The position numbers and the translations under genes are program-made. From Tateyamaria sp. ANG-S1 (GTDB lineage Bacteria > Pseudomonadota > Alphaproteobacteria > Rhodobacterales > Rhodobacteraceae), in NCBI RefSeq assembly GCF_000814025.1, contig NZ_JWLL01000013.1, forward strand, positions 1-64,000: a stretch of DNA of 64,000 bases, written 5' to 3'. Below the pieces are notes generated by a model, which saw only the letters and a list, made by a program, of their open reading frames with translations, was not told the DNA's origin and did not search any database. Positions 42,520 to 50,887 of the stretch are shown one piece after another (within the stretch, counting starts at the first letter, position 1; each line of letters starts with the position of its first letter).

Positions 42520-44157
42520 TCAGTACTTTGGGTAGGACGTAATAATGCCTTCGCCTGCAGGCTCAACAATCACGCGCATTGGTACTCCATCAACAACGGG
42601 CAAGTTTCCTGCTGCATCTGTAACAAGAAATCGGGCCGGCTTGCCAGACTTTGTGAACAACCCACCGTTTCCGGTTTGCGGTTTCCAAAAAAGGTTTGGA
42701 TCCGTTGCGACGTCGGAAGTTGCACGCATTACGCGATTCGCATCCCAGTCTTGGGGGAATGCAGTCTTGCCTGGCCCACCGGGCCACAAGTGACCACCAC
42801 CAGTAGCGTCGCCATGCAGAATATGTTGTGTGCGTTGTGGGCTCGCAACATTAGTCGAAGGATCAACCAGTGGTCGACTTGGTGGCCTGTTTGACGCATT
42901 GACCGTAGGTCGCTTGGGCTCCGCATTCCTCAACACGGGCGTCGCCTCACCCGTCGCTCCGTTTGCGCGTTCATAAATCCGGGACCGCAGGGACCGGACC
43001 AACGCTTCGACCTTGGGCTTAACGCTGATCAATACGTCGATGATCTGGGCGACGACAGTGCCGACCGTTTCTGTTCCAACCTGAACAACTTCACGCGCCG
43101 TAGCACCCAATGTGCGGATCTTCGACACCACGTTGCGGGCAAAGCCCATCAGTTTTGCAGCCAAGAGCGTGCCACCCATGCCCGCCGAAAAGAACGCGAT
43201 AATGGCAAAGATGATGGCCAGAATGATCTCCGGCACCAGATAGCCGATGCCCAGGGCCACCATATCGGTCCAGAAATTGGGCGGCGTCATCGCCAGCACA
43301 CCCATCATCGTGCCACCAATCGCATGCAGCACACCCGTACTGCGCGCAATCTCGATCATCGCCGCGGCCCATTCCGCGCTGTCTTCATAGGCCTCGCGCA
43401 TTAGGTTGGCGATCTCTTCGAGGTCGGGAAAGGCTGACACCAGCTCTAGAATAGCTTCAAACCCGGTTTGGAATTCAGACACGAGGCCCTTGGCCAGCGA
43501 CTGGATCAGGCCCAGGATTTCATCGCGGTTCTCCCATAACTCCCTTGCACCAGCGACAGCCCCGTCCCAAGCCTCGGCCGCCAGATCAGGCAGGCTCGAC
43601 AACCAATTGCCGATTGCGGTCCACAAATCCTCCTGATCGTCCCACCAGCTTGACGCACCACTGCGGATGTTGCTGAAAAAGCTTCCGATCAACCCACGGA
43701 CACCGCGATCTTCCCAGGCAATAATCCACGGCTGCAACGCGGTTTCCATGCGCTGCTCGAACGCATCAAGATCGGCAATGATCTCGGCCTCAAGCGCGGC
43801 CGGATCAGGTCCCGACGGCTCAGGCACCAATTCAACAACAAGGCGCCCTTCTTGCGGCGCCTGAAACGCATAAGTTCCTAATTCATGTCGAACGGATTGG
43901 TGCGGAATGCCATCTTCCAAACCAAACGTCGCCAAGCCCTTGGTGCGCCCGCCACTGTCGATCACCGCACCATTGATGTCTGATACCTGGACCTGAGCAA
44001 GCGGGATCGGTGTGTCCCACCGATCGTCATATTGCGCGTACATCCATCCCACCGCCTGACAGGGTTCGCACACCAGGCCAACCGGACGGGACGAGTTGCT
44101 GGCTGCAGCGTCGGCCGCATTCATCAGGCCCCCCGAGCTGTGCGGTGACGGCCCCAT
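42520..44157 (-). CDS. T6SS-delivered EndoU ribonuclease toxin
   Basis: 545 aa from the ATG at 44157, which shares one base with the upstream stop (TAATG). A short N-terminal part with C-E-P-C (30-33) is followed by helical, Trp-rich regions. A long hydrophobic stretch at ~299-329 may aid membrane passage. The C-terminal ~100 residues are a bacterial EndoU domain: HILHGDATGGGH with H445/H448 and H456, K464-T465, and the closing T540-S-Y542-P. Bacterial EndoU toxins cleave RNA in the target cytoplasm. The gene order PAAR, DUF4123, unknown, toxin, MafI shows a T6SS-loaded effector with its immunity directly downstream. Confidence 0.92.
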   Translation of the reverse strand: MGPSPHSSGGLMNAADAAASNSSRPVGLVCEPCQAVGWMYAQYDDRWDTPIPLAQVQVSDINGAVIDSGGRTKGLATFGLEDGIPHQSVRHELGTYAFQAPQEGRLVVELVPEPSGPDPAALEAEIIADLDAFEQRMETALQPWIIAWEDRGVRGLIGSFFSNIRSGASSWWDDQEDLWTAIGNWLSSLPDLAAEAWDGAVAGARELWENRDEILGLIQSLAKGLVSEFQTGFEAILELVSAFPDLEEIANLMREAYEDSAEWAAAMIEIARSTGVLHAIGGTMMGVLAMTPPNFWTDMVALGIGYLVPEIILAIIFAIIAFFSAGMGGTLLAAKLMGFARNVVSKIRTLGATAREVVQVGTETVGTVVAQIIDVLISVKPKVEALVRSLRSRIYERANGATGEATPVLRNAEPKRPTVNASNRPPSRPLVDPSTNVASPQRTQHILHGDATGGGHLWPGGPGKTAFPQDWDANRVMRATSDVATDPNLFWKPQTGNGGLFTKSGKPARFLVTDAAGNLPVVDGVPMRVIVEPAGEGIITSYPKY

Positions 44158-44858
44158 TACGGCAACGCCCGGAACATTGGCAGGATGCCGTTCACCAAAG
44201 CCTGCGGATCCGTGTGGGACGCCACGTGATGGGCCACGTGCCGGTATTGCGGATCCGCCCACCATGACATCCCAAGTGGCAAGGCCAGACAGATGTACGA
44301 CATACGCTGATGTGCATATCCCGTCTCTGGCAAACGCGGACGCAACCAATCCAGCAGCCGCGCCTCATCGTCAGGTGTGAACATGGCGGCATGACCAGGC
44401 AACACATATTCAAGGGTCTGACTGTTCAAAGGGTAGCCGCCCACAACAAGGGCACTCAGCCGCTCGCCAAACTCGGCCAACCCATCGTCCTTCCACAGCT
44501 GAGTCAGCCATTCGGTCGCATGCCCAACAAGGGTTTTGACCGCATGCGTGCGTGGCAGACCGCGGTCGCGCAAACTGACATTCACGTAATGCGCAAAACG
44601 TGGGTCTTCCCAGAATTGATGCCCCAGCGACATAGCAACACAACACAGCTGCCGCACATCCCGGTCAACGGTGCACTCGTACCGCGCCGCCCACTGCTGC
44701 ACGGCATGAACCAAAGGCAGCAAATCCACCGCTCGAATGTTCATCGCCACTAGATAATCACGATAGGTCCGCGCCATGAATTGCGCCGTATCCACGGCCC
44801 ACGCATCGACAGCCGCCTGCTCAAACCCGTCAACAACATGTGGCGAAACCCGCAGCAT
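44157..44858 (-). CDS. Unknown protein between the DUF4123 adaptor and EndoU toxin; possible co-chaperone
   Basis: 233 aa from the ATG at 44858, 7 bp after the DUF4123 stop (G-rich stretch upstream). It is helical and rich in Trp, His and Arg, with no signal peptide or membrane segment and repeated short motifs of the type F-W-E-D-P-R-F-A-H-Y / W-W-A-D-P-Q-Y-R-H-V. I do not recognise the family. Its stop overlaps the toxin start. Genes in this position often encode a second loading factor, so a toxin-specific chaperone is a reasonable but unproven reading. Confidence 0.75.
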   Translation of the reverse strand: MLRVSPHVVDGFEQAAVDAWAVDTAQFMARTYRDYLVAMNIRAVDLLPLVHAVQQWAARYECTVDRDVRQLCCVAMSLGHQFWEDPRFAHYVNVSLRDRGLPRTHAVKTLVGHATEWLTQLWKDDGLAEFGERLSALVVGGYPLNSQTLEYVLPGHAAMFTPDDEARLLDWLRPRLPETGYAHQRMSYICLALPLGMSWWADPQYRHVAHHVASHTDPQALVNGILPMFRALP

Positions 44859-44865
44859 AAATGCC

Positions 44866-45357
44866 CTAACCGCCCTGCGCCACTGCCGAGACAGGCGCGG
44901 CATCCGGTTCGAAGTATTGCGTCCCAGTCCCGTCCGCTGCAGCCACTTCCAAACCGTCAAACGGGGCCAGAAACTGCGCGCGTTGCGCATCTGTGAACCC
45001 GCCTGTCAAAAAGGTGCGGATCACCCGCGCGTCGAAATACCGGAAAAAGACGGGTTTGGGCGCGTCCTCCAACTCTGCCAGGGCAAATTTGCGCAAATGG
45101 CGGCGCAGATCAGCAAGCGCAAGATCGGTAAACACGGTGTACCCACATGACCTGTCGCGCACCTCTTTACGCCAAACAGCGCCGATATCGGGACACAGAT
45201 CCAGATCAATCAACCACGGACCAACTGCCAGAGTATCGAAATATGTCTCTTCATCCAGCAGCGAACAGCCCTTCGGAGGCGACAAGGCAACAACAGGCGA
45301 TCGGAAATCTACGGCAGACGCCAGATCAATCACGCCATATGTATGCGAAGAACTCAT
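44866..45357 (-). CDS. DUF4123 T6SS effector-loading adaptor (Tap/TEC)
   Basis: 163 aa from the ATG at 45357, which overlaps the PAAR stop (ATGA). It has P-W-L-I-D-L near residue 50 and the family block LADLRRHLRKFALAELEDAPKPVFFRYFDARVIRTFL ending Q-R-A-Q-F-L-A-P-F-D-G. DUF4123 adaptors bind specific effectors and place them on VgrG/PAAR spikes, then stay behind. Encoded between the PAAR gene and the EndoU toxin, it should load that toxin. Confidence 0.92.
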   Translation of the reverse strand: MSSSHTYGVIDLASAVDFRSPVVALSPPKGCSLLDEETYFDTLAVGPWLIDLDLCPDIGAVWRKEVRDRSCGYTVFTDLALADLRRHLRKFALAELEDAPKPVFFRYFDARVIRTFLTGGFTDAQRAQFLAPFDGLEVAAADGTGTQYFEPDAAPVSAVAQGG

Positions 45358-45770
45358 GCCTCTTTCTCGCATTGTTCACAAAACGGGCTGGCCTCGCGGG
45401 CGGCAGACAAAAGGGTGTTGGCCTGCCGAGACAGGCCTGCCATGGGCGCGGGTGCCGCACCGCCCCCGCCACCACCCTTGTCGCCGATCAGAACTGTGGG
45501 ACAACCACTCACAATCACACCACCGTGGGCAGTGCTGTCCGTGATGCGCGCCGCAGGCTTGCCTTCAATCAGAACCGAGGTCGACCCCTTGGCAATCGTA
45601 TCTGGTGGACCGACGCAGGTGCACGTGTCGCCAATACGCGACGCCGGCATCTTACCTACCATAACCGTGGCCGCACCCATGACTATGGGTCCTCCAACAT
45701 GCGGGACAGGTCCTGGATTAACCATCGGACAGGTGTGCATGTCTGAAATACGCGCTGATGGGAATCGCAA
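45354..45770 (-). CDS. PAAR-domain protein of the EndoU operon
   Basis: 138 aa. Residues 1-~95 are a PAAR domain with S-A-R-I-S-D-M-H-T-C-P, PVPHVGGPI, P-A-S-R-I-G-D-T-C-T-C and P-A-A-R-I-T-D-S-T-A-H-G-G, keeping the metal-binding Cys/His. A Gly/Ala linker and a ~40-residue Cys-containing tail follow (S-P-F-C-E-Q-C-E). The reading frame contains no ATG or GTG at the right place; TTG at 45770 with GGGG upstream is the best start. It provides a second, effector-dedicated spike tip, distinct from the PAAR beside vgrG. Confidence 0.88.
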   Translation of the reverse strand: MRFPSARISDMHTCPMVNPGPVPHVGGPIVMGAATVMVGKMPASRIGDTCTCVGPPDTIAKGSTSVLIEGKPAARITDSTAHGGVIVSGCPTVLIGDKGGGGGGAAPAPMAGLSRQANTLLSAAREASPFCEQCEKEA

Positions 45771-45887
45771 AAAGAATACCCCGAAAAAACCATACCTTCA
45801 CGGGATGGTAGAGCGGTTTTCCAAAGGGTACAATAACTTGACCATACAACCGGCAACACTCTGCAGTTGAAGACCAGCCGCAAACGG

Positions 45888-47483
45888 CTAGGCAGCCTTT
45901 TTACTGCTCAACACGGCATCTACCTGCTCCAAAGCGCGTGTCGCAGTGGCGTTAACCTTGACCGGTGCAAAACCATTGTTCCCGTCGACATCCTGAAAGA
46001 ATGGTGACTTCAACTCAGCCAAATAGTCCCGGACGATCTGGCGTGCCTGTGTCTTCATCGCGGCGCGTTTGCCTTCGTCGGGGGCCTGAACAACCGCGTC
46101 CAGCGCAGCTTCCAAACGATCATCCAGACCCTCAAGATGCGAAAACAACAGCTTGGTGTCGTTGGCCATCCCCTCAAACCCTTCGCCCTGACACGCAGAC
46201 AGAATGGCGTTTTGCAGCTTCATCATTTCGGACATCAACTGAGTGCGGATCTTGGCCCATCCCAGCCGCGCCTTGACGAAGGGGATGATATCAACAGGTA
46301 TGTCTTTTTCTGCTTCTGACCGTTCTGCCGCCTCGGCCTCCGCCAACAGCTTTTTCAATCCGGGTGCTGCCCGCATCGCATCGGCAAAGGCGCCCGCCTC
46401 ACCTTTTTCGGTGAAAAAGGCCCAGGCCGCGCGCAGCTTGCTCACGTCGCCCACTCCCCGTTGCAAAACGCTCAGGACGCTGGGCTCGAGCAGGGCGCGG
46501 GCAGCCTGCCATTGACGCCCATCCTCGCGGGCATAGGGATCAACCGGTGTGTCCTCAGGTGCTGGTTGCGCCGGTCCGGCCTTGGCAATGGCAGCGCTTA
46601 GGGCCTTTGCCGTCGCTGCCGCTTTACCAACATCGCCCGCACCGATCTGCGCCAACAAGACGTCATGCGCCTGACCCAGACGGTCAGCCGCGGGTATACC
46701 GCCCAACCCGTCAATCTGTTGGCGCAGCTGATCGGCGACCCCCTGCAGTTTGGCCCGTCTGGGGTCGTCATCCTGTGTCGGCGTGTCGGCAGCAACAGGC
46801 GCCGCGCTCTTCAGTTTTTCCAACGCCTGTTCAACGCGGTCCAGACCCGCTTCTGCTGCATCCAAGTCCCCCGACTTCATGGACGCGATCGCGCCCTTAA
46901 AGGCTTTGGCCAGGGTCTTCTGCGCCGCTGTTGGCGCTTCCTGAACGGCAGCTTGCACAGCAACCGCCTGCGCCTTCAGCCCCTTTAGCCGCTCTGCGTC
47001 TACGCCCTCTTGAGCTTGCGGTGCGACATTCGCAGGCGCCGGTGCCGACTCGTTGGATGGGGCGTCCTCTTCCGCCAGTTCGGCATCCACATCAGGAACA
47101 ACGTCAGACAGAAAGTCGTCGTCAGGCAAATCCTCGATGTCTTCTTCAACAACTGCGCCGTCGGCATCCAGCACCTTGACGTTCAGCGGGCATTTCTCAT
47201 CCCGCAACCACCGTTTCAGGCGTTTGGCAGCACCGGGCAGAACCCTTTCACATGTCAGCGTCAAAAGCTTACCGCTCAGGCTGGCATATCCGTAGGCCAG
47301 CTTTGACCCTTCGCCTTCGGCCCGCGCCGCGCGGCCAATCAGTTCCGGCGCCTTCTTGCGGTCGAGAATAAAAACATCGTCCTTGGGCTTGCCCCCTGGA
47401 CAATAGGCAAACGCCAAGTCCCGCTTCTTGGCCAGAGCAAGCATCTTCTTCAGCTGAGCACCGGAAATCGCGATATCTGCCAT
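45888..47483 (-). CDS. Unknown 531-aa protein beside the PAAR operon; possible T6SS-associated cargo
   Basis: 531 aa from the ATG at 47483. Residues ~1-105 form a compact alpha/beta domain (K-K-M-L-A-L-A-K-K-R-D-L-A-F-A-Y-C-P-G-G, later K-L-L-T-L-T-C-E) that I have the impression recurs at the front of other secretion-linked proteins, though I cannot name it. An acidic linker and then Ala/Lys/Gln-rich helices with coiled-coil character follow to the end. There is no signal peptide or catalytic motif. It is transcribed in the same direction as the EndoU operon, 117 bp upstream of the PAAR start. It may be an effector or structural accessory; function unknown. Confidence 0.7.
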   Translation of the reverse strand: MADIAISGAQLKKMLALAKKRDLAFAYCPGGKPKDDVFILDRKKAPELIGRAARAEGEGSKLAYGYASLSGKLLTLTCERVLPGAAKRLKRWLRDEKCPLNVKVLDADGAVVEEDIEDLPDDDFLSDVVPDVDAELAEEDAPSNESAPAPANVAPQAQEGVDAERLKGLKAQAVAVQAAVQEAPTAAQKTLAKAFKGAIASMKSGDLDAAEAGLDRVEQALEKLKSAAPVAADTPTQDDDPRRAKLQGVADQLRQQIDGLGGIPAADRLGQAHDVLLAQIGAGDVGKAAATAKALSAAIAKAGPAQPAPEDTPVDPYAREDGRQWQAARALLEPSVLSVLQRGVGDVSKLRAAWAFFTEKGEAGAFADAMRAAPGLKKLLAEAEAAERSEAEKDIPVDIIPFVKARLGWAKIRTQLMSEMMKLQNAILSACQGEGFEGMANDTKLLFSHLEGLDDRLEAALDAVVQAPDEGKRAAMKTQARQIVRDYLAELKSPFFQDVDGNNGFAPVKVNATATRALEQVDAVLSSKKAA

Positions 47484-47579
47484 GAAAATCCTCTTGCGTA
47501 AAATCGGCGCGCCCAATGACGCACGTTGGGCAAAGGATGGCACCAAAGCCGAAGCTGTGCAATTGCCTAGGCAGCGAGC

Positions 47580-47882
47580 TCAGCCCTCGGGATCAAGCTG
47601 CGTGTCGATATCCCTGCGCTGATGCAGGATGCGAACAACAGTGATCCGCTGCGCGTCGTGGCGAAAGAAAACGACATGACGACCCACTGACGCCTTTCGG
47701 TATCCGGCCCGGATCGCCTCGGCAGACAGGCTCGCGCGGCGCCCATCCGCCAAATCAGCGCACAACGCGGCAATGGCCCGGACGTAGGTTTCCGCCTGAA
47801 CAGGGCCCCAGTTCGTCTCGGTGTAGTCCCAAATGTCGTCAAGGTCCGCCAGCGCCGCCCGCGTCAAAACGTAACCGCTCAT
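47580..47882 (-). CDS. parE: ParE/RelE-family toxin of a type II toxin-antitoxin pair
   Basis: 100 aa. Y-V-L-T-R-A-A-L-A-D-L-D-D-I-W-D-Y-T-E at the N-terminus and the strand-rich end with V-G-R-H-V-V-F-F-R-H-D and V-V-R-I-L-H-Q-R-R-D-I are the ParE signature. ParE toxins inhibit gyrase. It overlaps the antitoxin gene by 4 bp. On a repABC replicon the pair likely helps plasmid or island maintenance. Confidence 0.93.
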   Translation of the reverse strand: MSGYVLTRAALADLDDIWDYTETNWGPVQAETYVRAIAALCADLADGRRASLSAEAIRAGYRKASVGRHVVFFRHDAQRITVVRILHQRRDIDTQLDPEG

Positions 47883-48118
47883 CCCCGCGCGCGACGGCCC
47901 GCGACATAGGCATCAATGTCCAGCGGTCGGGCAGGACCGGACGCTTCACCGGCTTCAAGCGCGGCCTGCAAAGATGCCACCTGCGCTTCACGCTCCTGCA
48001 GCAGGCGCAACCCTGATCGCACCACGTCGCTTGCGGATGCATAGCGGCCCGTCGCCACCTGATCCGAGATAAATTTTGAATAATGGTCGCCCAGGGCGAC
48101 AGACGTTGTACGGCTCAT
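47879..48118 (-). CDS. parD: ParD-family antitoxin
   Basis: 79 aa from the ATG at 48118. It has the ribbon-helix-helix start S-V-A-L-G-D-H-Y-S-K-F-I and V-A-T-G-R-Y-A-S-A-S-D-V-V-R-S-G-L-R-L-L, the classical ParD DNA-binding fold, then a C-terminal helix that binds ParE. It should autoregulate the parDE operon. The longer in-frame extension to 48184 has no family character. Confidence 0.93.
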   Translation of the reverse strand: MSRTTSVALGDHYSKFISDQVATGRYASASDVVRSGLRLLQEREAQVASLQAALEAGEASGPARPLDIDAYVAGRRARG

Positions 48119-48158
48119 AAAAGCAAATGTACCAATCTTTGGCACTCGTTCAAGGGCC

Positions 48159-48950
48159 TCAGCGAAACACGCCCGATCCGCCAATCGAAATCTGCGGTTT
48201 TACAGCCGGTGCAGCAGGCGCAGGAGTGGGGGCCGGACGCGGCGTTGTCGTGGCCCGGCGGGTTGTTGTCGTACTGGTGGTCGTTCGGCGCGGGGTTGTG
48301 GCGCGCGGCGCGGCCACAGGCGTGGGGCACGCCACATCGCCATTGATCATAATGGCACGAAACAGATCGTTCGACGGGTTCTGATCCGGCCAAGACACAG
48401 ACGTCAATTGATCAAAATAAGAGGCCACCGACCGGCGCGACCCCGGCCCCCAAGCCCCGTCAATCCCCGACCGATAGCAGTTCATCCGCTGCAACTCGAC
48501 CTGCAGAACACGGTTCAGCTGATCCGGTTCCGGGTCCAAATGCCCCTCTTCGATCAACTGCCGGAACAGGTCCGGATCATTAGCGCGCATCGCGGCACGG
48601 GCGTCCAGATCATCAAGAGCAAAGGCGACTTGCGTGACTGTCGCGGGCAACAGCGTTTCGATCCCGAACTCCGCCTCTTGCCCCGCCTCAATGGTGCCCA
48701 GAATGATGGACGGCTGCGGCAGATTGGCGGCGGTGCGCACAGCAACAGGCACAATCCCCGCCGTCTCAATCAGCGGTGTGCCAAAAACGGGTGCCGCATC
48801 TTGTGCAACAAAGGCGGTGCGCACCAACGCCCCTTCTTCAGCCACATCCAGATCCAGCGGCACAATCTCAAGACCCTGCGCCGAGACGACGACAGGGAAA
48901 AGAACGGCACAGGCCGCACTTCCGAATTTATGCTTCCAACGATGCAACAC
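48159..48950 (-). CDS. Exported protein with a peptidoglycan-binding-like motif
   Basis: 263 aa if started at the GTG at 48950; ATG at 49034 is an alternative and neither has a good ribosome site. A basic N-terminus and hydrophobic stretch ending V-V-S-A-Q-G look like a signal peptide. Residues ~165-205 resemble a PG_binding_1 repeat (L-Q-R-M-N-C-Y-R-S-G-I-D-G-A-W-G-P-G-S-R). The C-terminus is Thr/Arg/Pro/Ala-rich low complexity. It probably works in the periplasm. It is divergent from the 49219 gene. Confidence 0.7.
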   Translation of the reverse strand: MLHRWKHKFGSAACAVLFPVVVSAQGLEIVPLDLDVAEEGALVRTAFVAQDAAPVFGTPLIETAGIVPVAVRTAANLPQPSIILGTIEAGQEAEFGIETLLPATVTQVAFALDDLDARAAMRANDPDLFRQLIEEGHLDPEPDQLNRVLQVELQRMNCYRSGIDGAWGPGSRRSVASYFDQLTSVSWPDQNPSNDLFRAIMINGDVACPTPVAAPRATTPRRTTTSTTTTRRATTTPRPAPTPAPAAPAVKPQISIGGSGVFR

Positions 48951-49218
48951 GCAGCACGCACTCCAGCTCACAAATGTTATCAGTCTATCTCCGCGCCCCA
49001 AGCAACGGCAAGACCTTGATGGCGCAGACACCATACCACACTCAAAAAGTGCGTCGCAAAAAATCACCCTGCAATCGACACCCAAATGTTGAGGCCGATG
49101 CGCAAAATCTAACTAAATGCAGGGCATTCGGATGGGTTGTGTTGCAGAGAATCAGCAGAAACCCGCCACCGTAGTCAGAAAGGGTGAAAAATGCGCAAGC
49201 CACGCCTATGTTGCGAGC
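48951..49218. promoter_or_regulatory. Divergent intergenic region between two exported-protein genes
   Basis: 268 bp between the leftward 48159 gene and the rightward 49219 gene. Both genes could be read from here, and the part around 48970-49110 is somewhat A+T-richer than the coding flanks. I see no convincing promoter pair or operator. Confidence 0.35.
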
Positions 49219-49695
49219 ATGGCACGTATCGTATCTTTCTCTCTGTCTCTTGTCGCGTTCTCCGCTGGCGCAGGTTTTGGGCTGTCGTCCATCCATAAGG
49301 CCAGCATGGACGGGAACGTCGCGCATCTCGAACAACCCGGCTTCTCGGCACCGGCGGCATCGGGATTTGCATTGCCAGAATATGTGCCCGTTCGGGTGCA
49401 ACCTGCGCAAGAGGCGCCCGTTGCACCGGTGCAAGAAGCGATCGTGGACCCAGCGCCGATCATCGACCAAACGCCAGCGCCTGCGGTGACCCAACCGACG
49501 CAAAAGGCGGCTCCGGTGGCGACAGCAACGGTGCCTGCACCTCGGCCCCAGCCGGTTGTGCGCACAATTGAAGCACCCCAACCTGCGTACGATCCCAGCC
49601 GTTACAAGGCGACAGTGGCGAAACCTCAATACCAGTTTGTGGATCGCGCAACGGGTGGACCCCGGCCCAGCTATGTGGTGGGCGTCTACCGCTAA
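49219..49695 (+). CDS. Small Pro/Ala-rich exported or membrane-anchored protein
   Basis: 158 aa from the ATG at 49219; the upstream extension has no protein-like character. An N-terminal hydrophobic segment (I-V-S-F-S-L-S-L-V-A-F-S-A-G-A-G-F) can act as signal or anchor. The remainder is Pro/Ala/Val/Gln-rich low complexity ending in a short Tyr/Arg-containing tail. No family is recognised. It precedes the ExbB/ExbD operon by about 100 bp. Confidence 0.6.
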   Translation: MARIVSFSLSLVAFSAGAGFGLSSIHKASMDGNVAHLEQPGFSAPAASGFALPEYVPVRVQPAQEAPVAPVQEAIVDPAPIIDQTPAPAVTQPTQKAAPVATATVPAPRPQPVVRTIEAPQPAYDPSRYKATVAKPQYQFVDRATGGPRPSYVVGVYR

Positions 49696-49729
49696 CCCGC
49701 CTCCGGCACCAATCATCATCACTCAAGAG

Positions 49730-49758
49730 TTGACACCGCTTTCAACAGCGCTGCTAAT
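49730..49758 (+). promoter_or_regulatory. Sigma70-like promoter for the 49792-53540 operon
   Basis: A perfect TTGACA at 49730-49735, a 17-bp spacer and GCTAAT at 49753-49758 (4 of 6 to TATAAT). Predicted transcription would start near 49765, about 27 bp before the first ATG of the operon. Confidence 0.55.
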
Positions 49759-49791
49759 GCATGCGTATTTCACGTATGAATTGGGGGCTTC

Positions 49792-50217
49792 ATGAAGCGT
49801 CTTTTGACCACGGCTTGTCTGTCAGTCTTACTCTCGACATCATGGGCGGCCGCCCAGGACATCACAATCTCTCTTGAACTGAATCGCGCCAGCGCCTCCT
49901 CCGAAGGTGGATGCCAGGTTGTGTTTTTCGGCCAGAACGGACTGGACCAGGATTTCGAGGAAGTCACATGGCGGCTGGCCGTTTTCGGCGCTGACGGAGT
50001 GTTCCGCAATTTGCTGGCACTGCCTCTGGGGTCACTCAGCGCAGGCAAACGCCGGGTTGTGCAATACAACCTGCCTTCGGCATGCAGCGAATTGTCCGAA
50101 ATCATCGTGAATGATGTGGCAAGCTGCAAACTCGCTGGCGCACCGGATGCCACAAGCGATGTCTGCCTCAGCCAATTGACAGTGACCACACGCACAGAGA
50201 TCGGCTTTGGCCTCTAA
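49792..50217 (+). CDS. Periplasmic protein of unknown function, first gene of the ExbB/ExbD-like operon
   Basis: 141 aa. There is a clear signal peptide (M-K-R-L-L-T-T-A-C-L-S-V-L-L) with an A-A-A-Q signal peptidase I site near residue 21. There is no lipobox, so it does not fit TssJ. The mature part has strand-like segments and three or four Cys that may pair. It starts 28 bp upstream of the TolQ/ExbB-like gene and probably acts with it in the periplasm. Confidence 0.75.
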   Translation: MKRLLTTACLSVLLSTSWAAAQDITISLELNRASASSEGGCQVVFFGQNGLDQDFEEVTWRLAVFGADGVFRNLLALPLGSLSAGKRRVVQYNLPSACSELSEIIVNDVASCKLAGAPDATSDVCLSQLTVTTRTEIGFGL

Positions 50218-50245
50218 GGCCCGTGCCATCTGACCGGGATACACC

Positions 50246-50872
50246 ATGACCATCTTTCAAATCGCCACTCTCACGGTCTACGGCCTGCTGGGGTTTTTGT
50301 CGCTCGTTGCTTTGGGCACCGCACTTTACAAGGTGGGACAATTCATGCGCCTCGGCGTCGGCAAACGCAGCGATGCCGAACGCATCCTTGACGATTGGCT
50401 GAACGGGCGCGTGGACGAGGCGATCAATGCCGCAGGCCAGCGTCGCTCGGTGCTGTCACGCATCCTTCAGGCGGTGTTCTCGGGCATTCAGGCGCGGCCC
50501 AGCGATGTGCGCTACGCCGAAGAACTCAGCCGCCAGACCGCGATCATCGAACTCGCCAAGATGAGCGAGCGGATGCGCGCCCTCGACATGGTGGTGCAGG
50601 CGGCCCCGATGCTTGGCCTCTTGGGCACAGTGGTCGGAATGATCGACGCCTTCTCGGTGCTTGCTGTCACCGAAGGGGCCGTGGACCCAACCAGCCTTGC
50701 GGGCGGCATTTATGTGGCGCTGACAACCACGGCGGCAGGCCTTGTGATTGCGCTCTTTGCGTTCTTCATCGCCACCTGGTTCGAAGGACGGATTGACCGC
50801 GAACGCAACATGATCGAGGCGCTGATGTCCGCGGCCATTCACGGTCGGGTCGATCCCAACGCGGCCCGGTAA
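50246..50872 (+). CDS. MotA/TolQ/ExbB-family proton channel subunit
   Basis: 208 aa. One N-terminal membrane helix (~7-27) is followed by a cytoplasmic loop and two more helices (~118-140 and ~155-180). The family core is P-M-L-G-L-L-G-T-V-x-G-M-I-x-x-F and, in the last helix, A-L-T-T-T-A-A-G-L-V-I-A. Such pentameric channels use the proton-motive force with an ExbD/TolR partner to drive an envelope protein. Two ExbD-like genes and a TonB-like gene follow directly. Confidence 0.93.
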   Translation: MTIFQIATLTVYGLLGFLSLVALGTALYKVGQFMRLGVGKRSDAERILDDWLNGRVDEAINAAGQRRSVLSRILQAVFSGIQARPSDVRYAEELSRQTAIIELAKMSERMRALDMVVQAAPMLGLLGTVVGMIDAFSVLAVTEGAVDPTSLAGGIYVALTTTAAGLVIALFAFFIATWFEGRIDRERNMIEALMSAAIHGRVDPNAAR

Positions 50873-50887
50873 TCGGATCCGGTTGGC

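Noticed and set aside
49792-50217. Possible TssJ
   Set aside because: The signal peptide ends in an A-x-A-type site without a lipobox Cys, and it lies in the ExbB operon.
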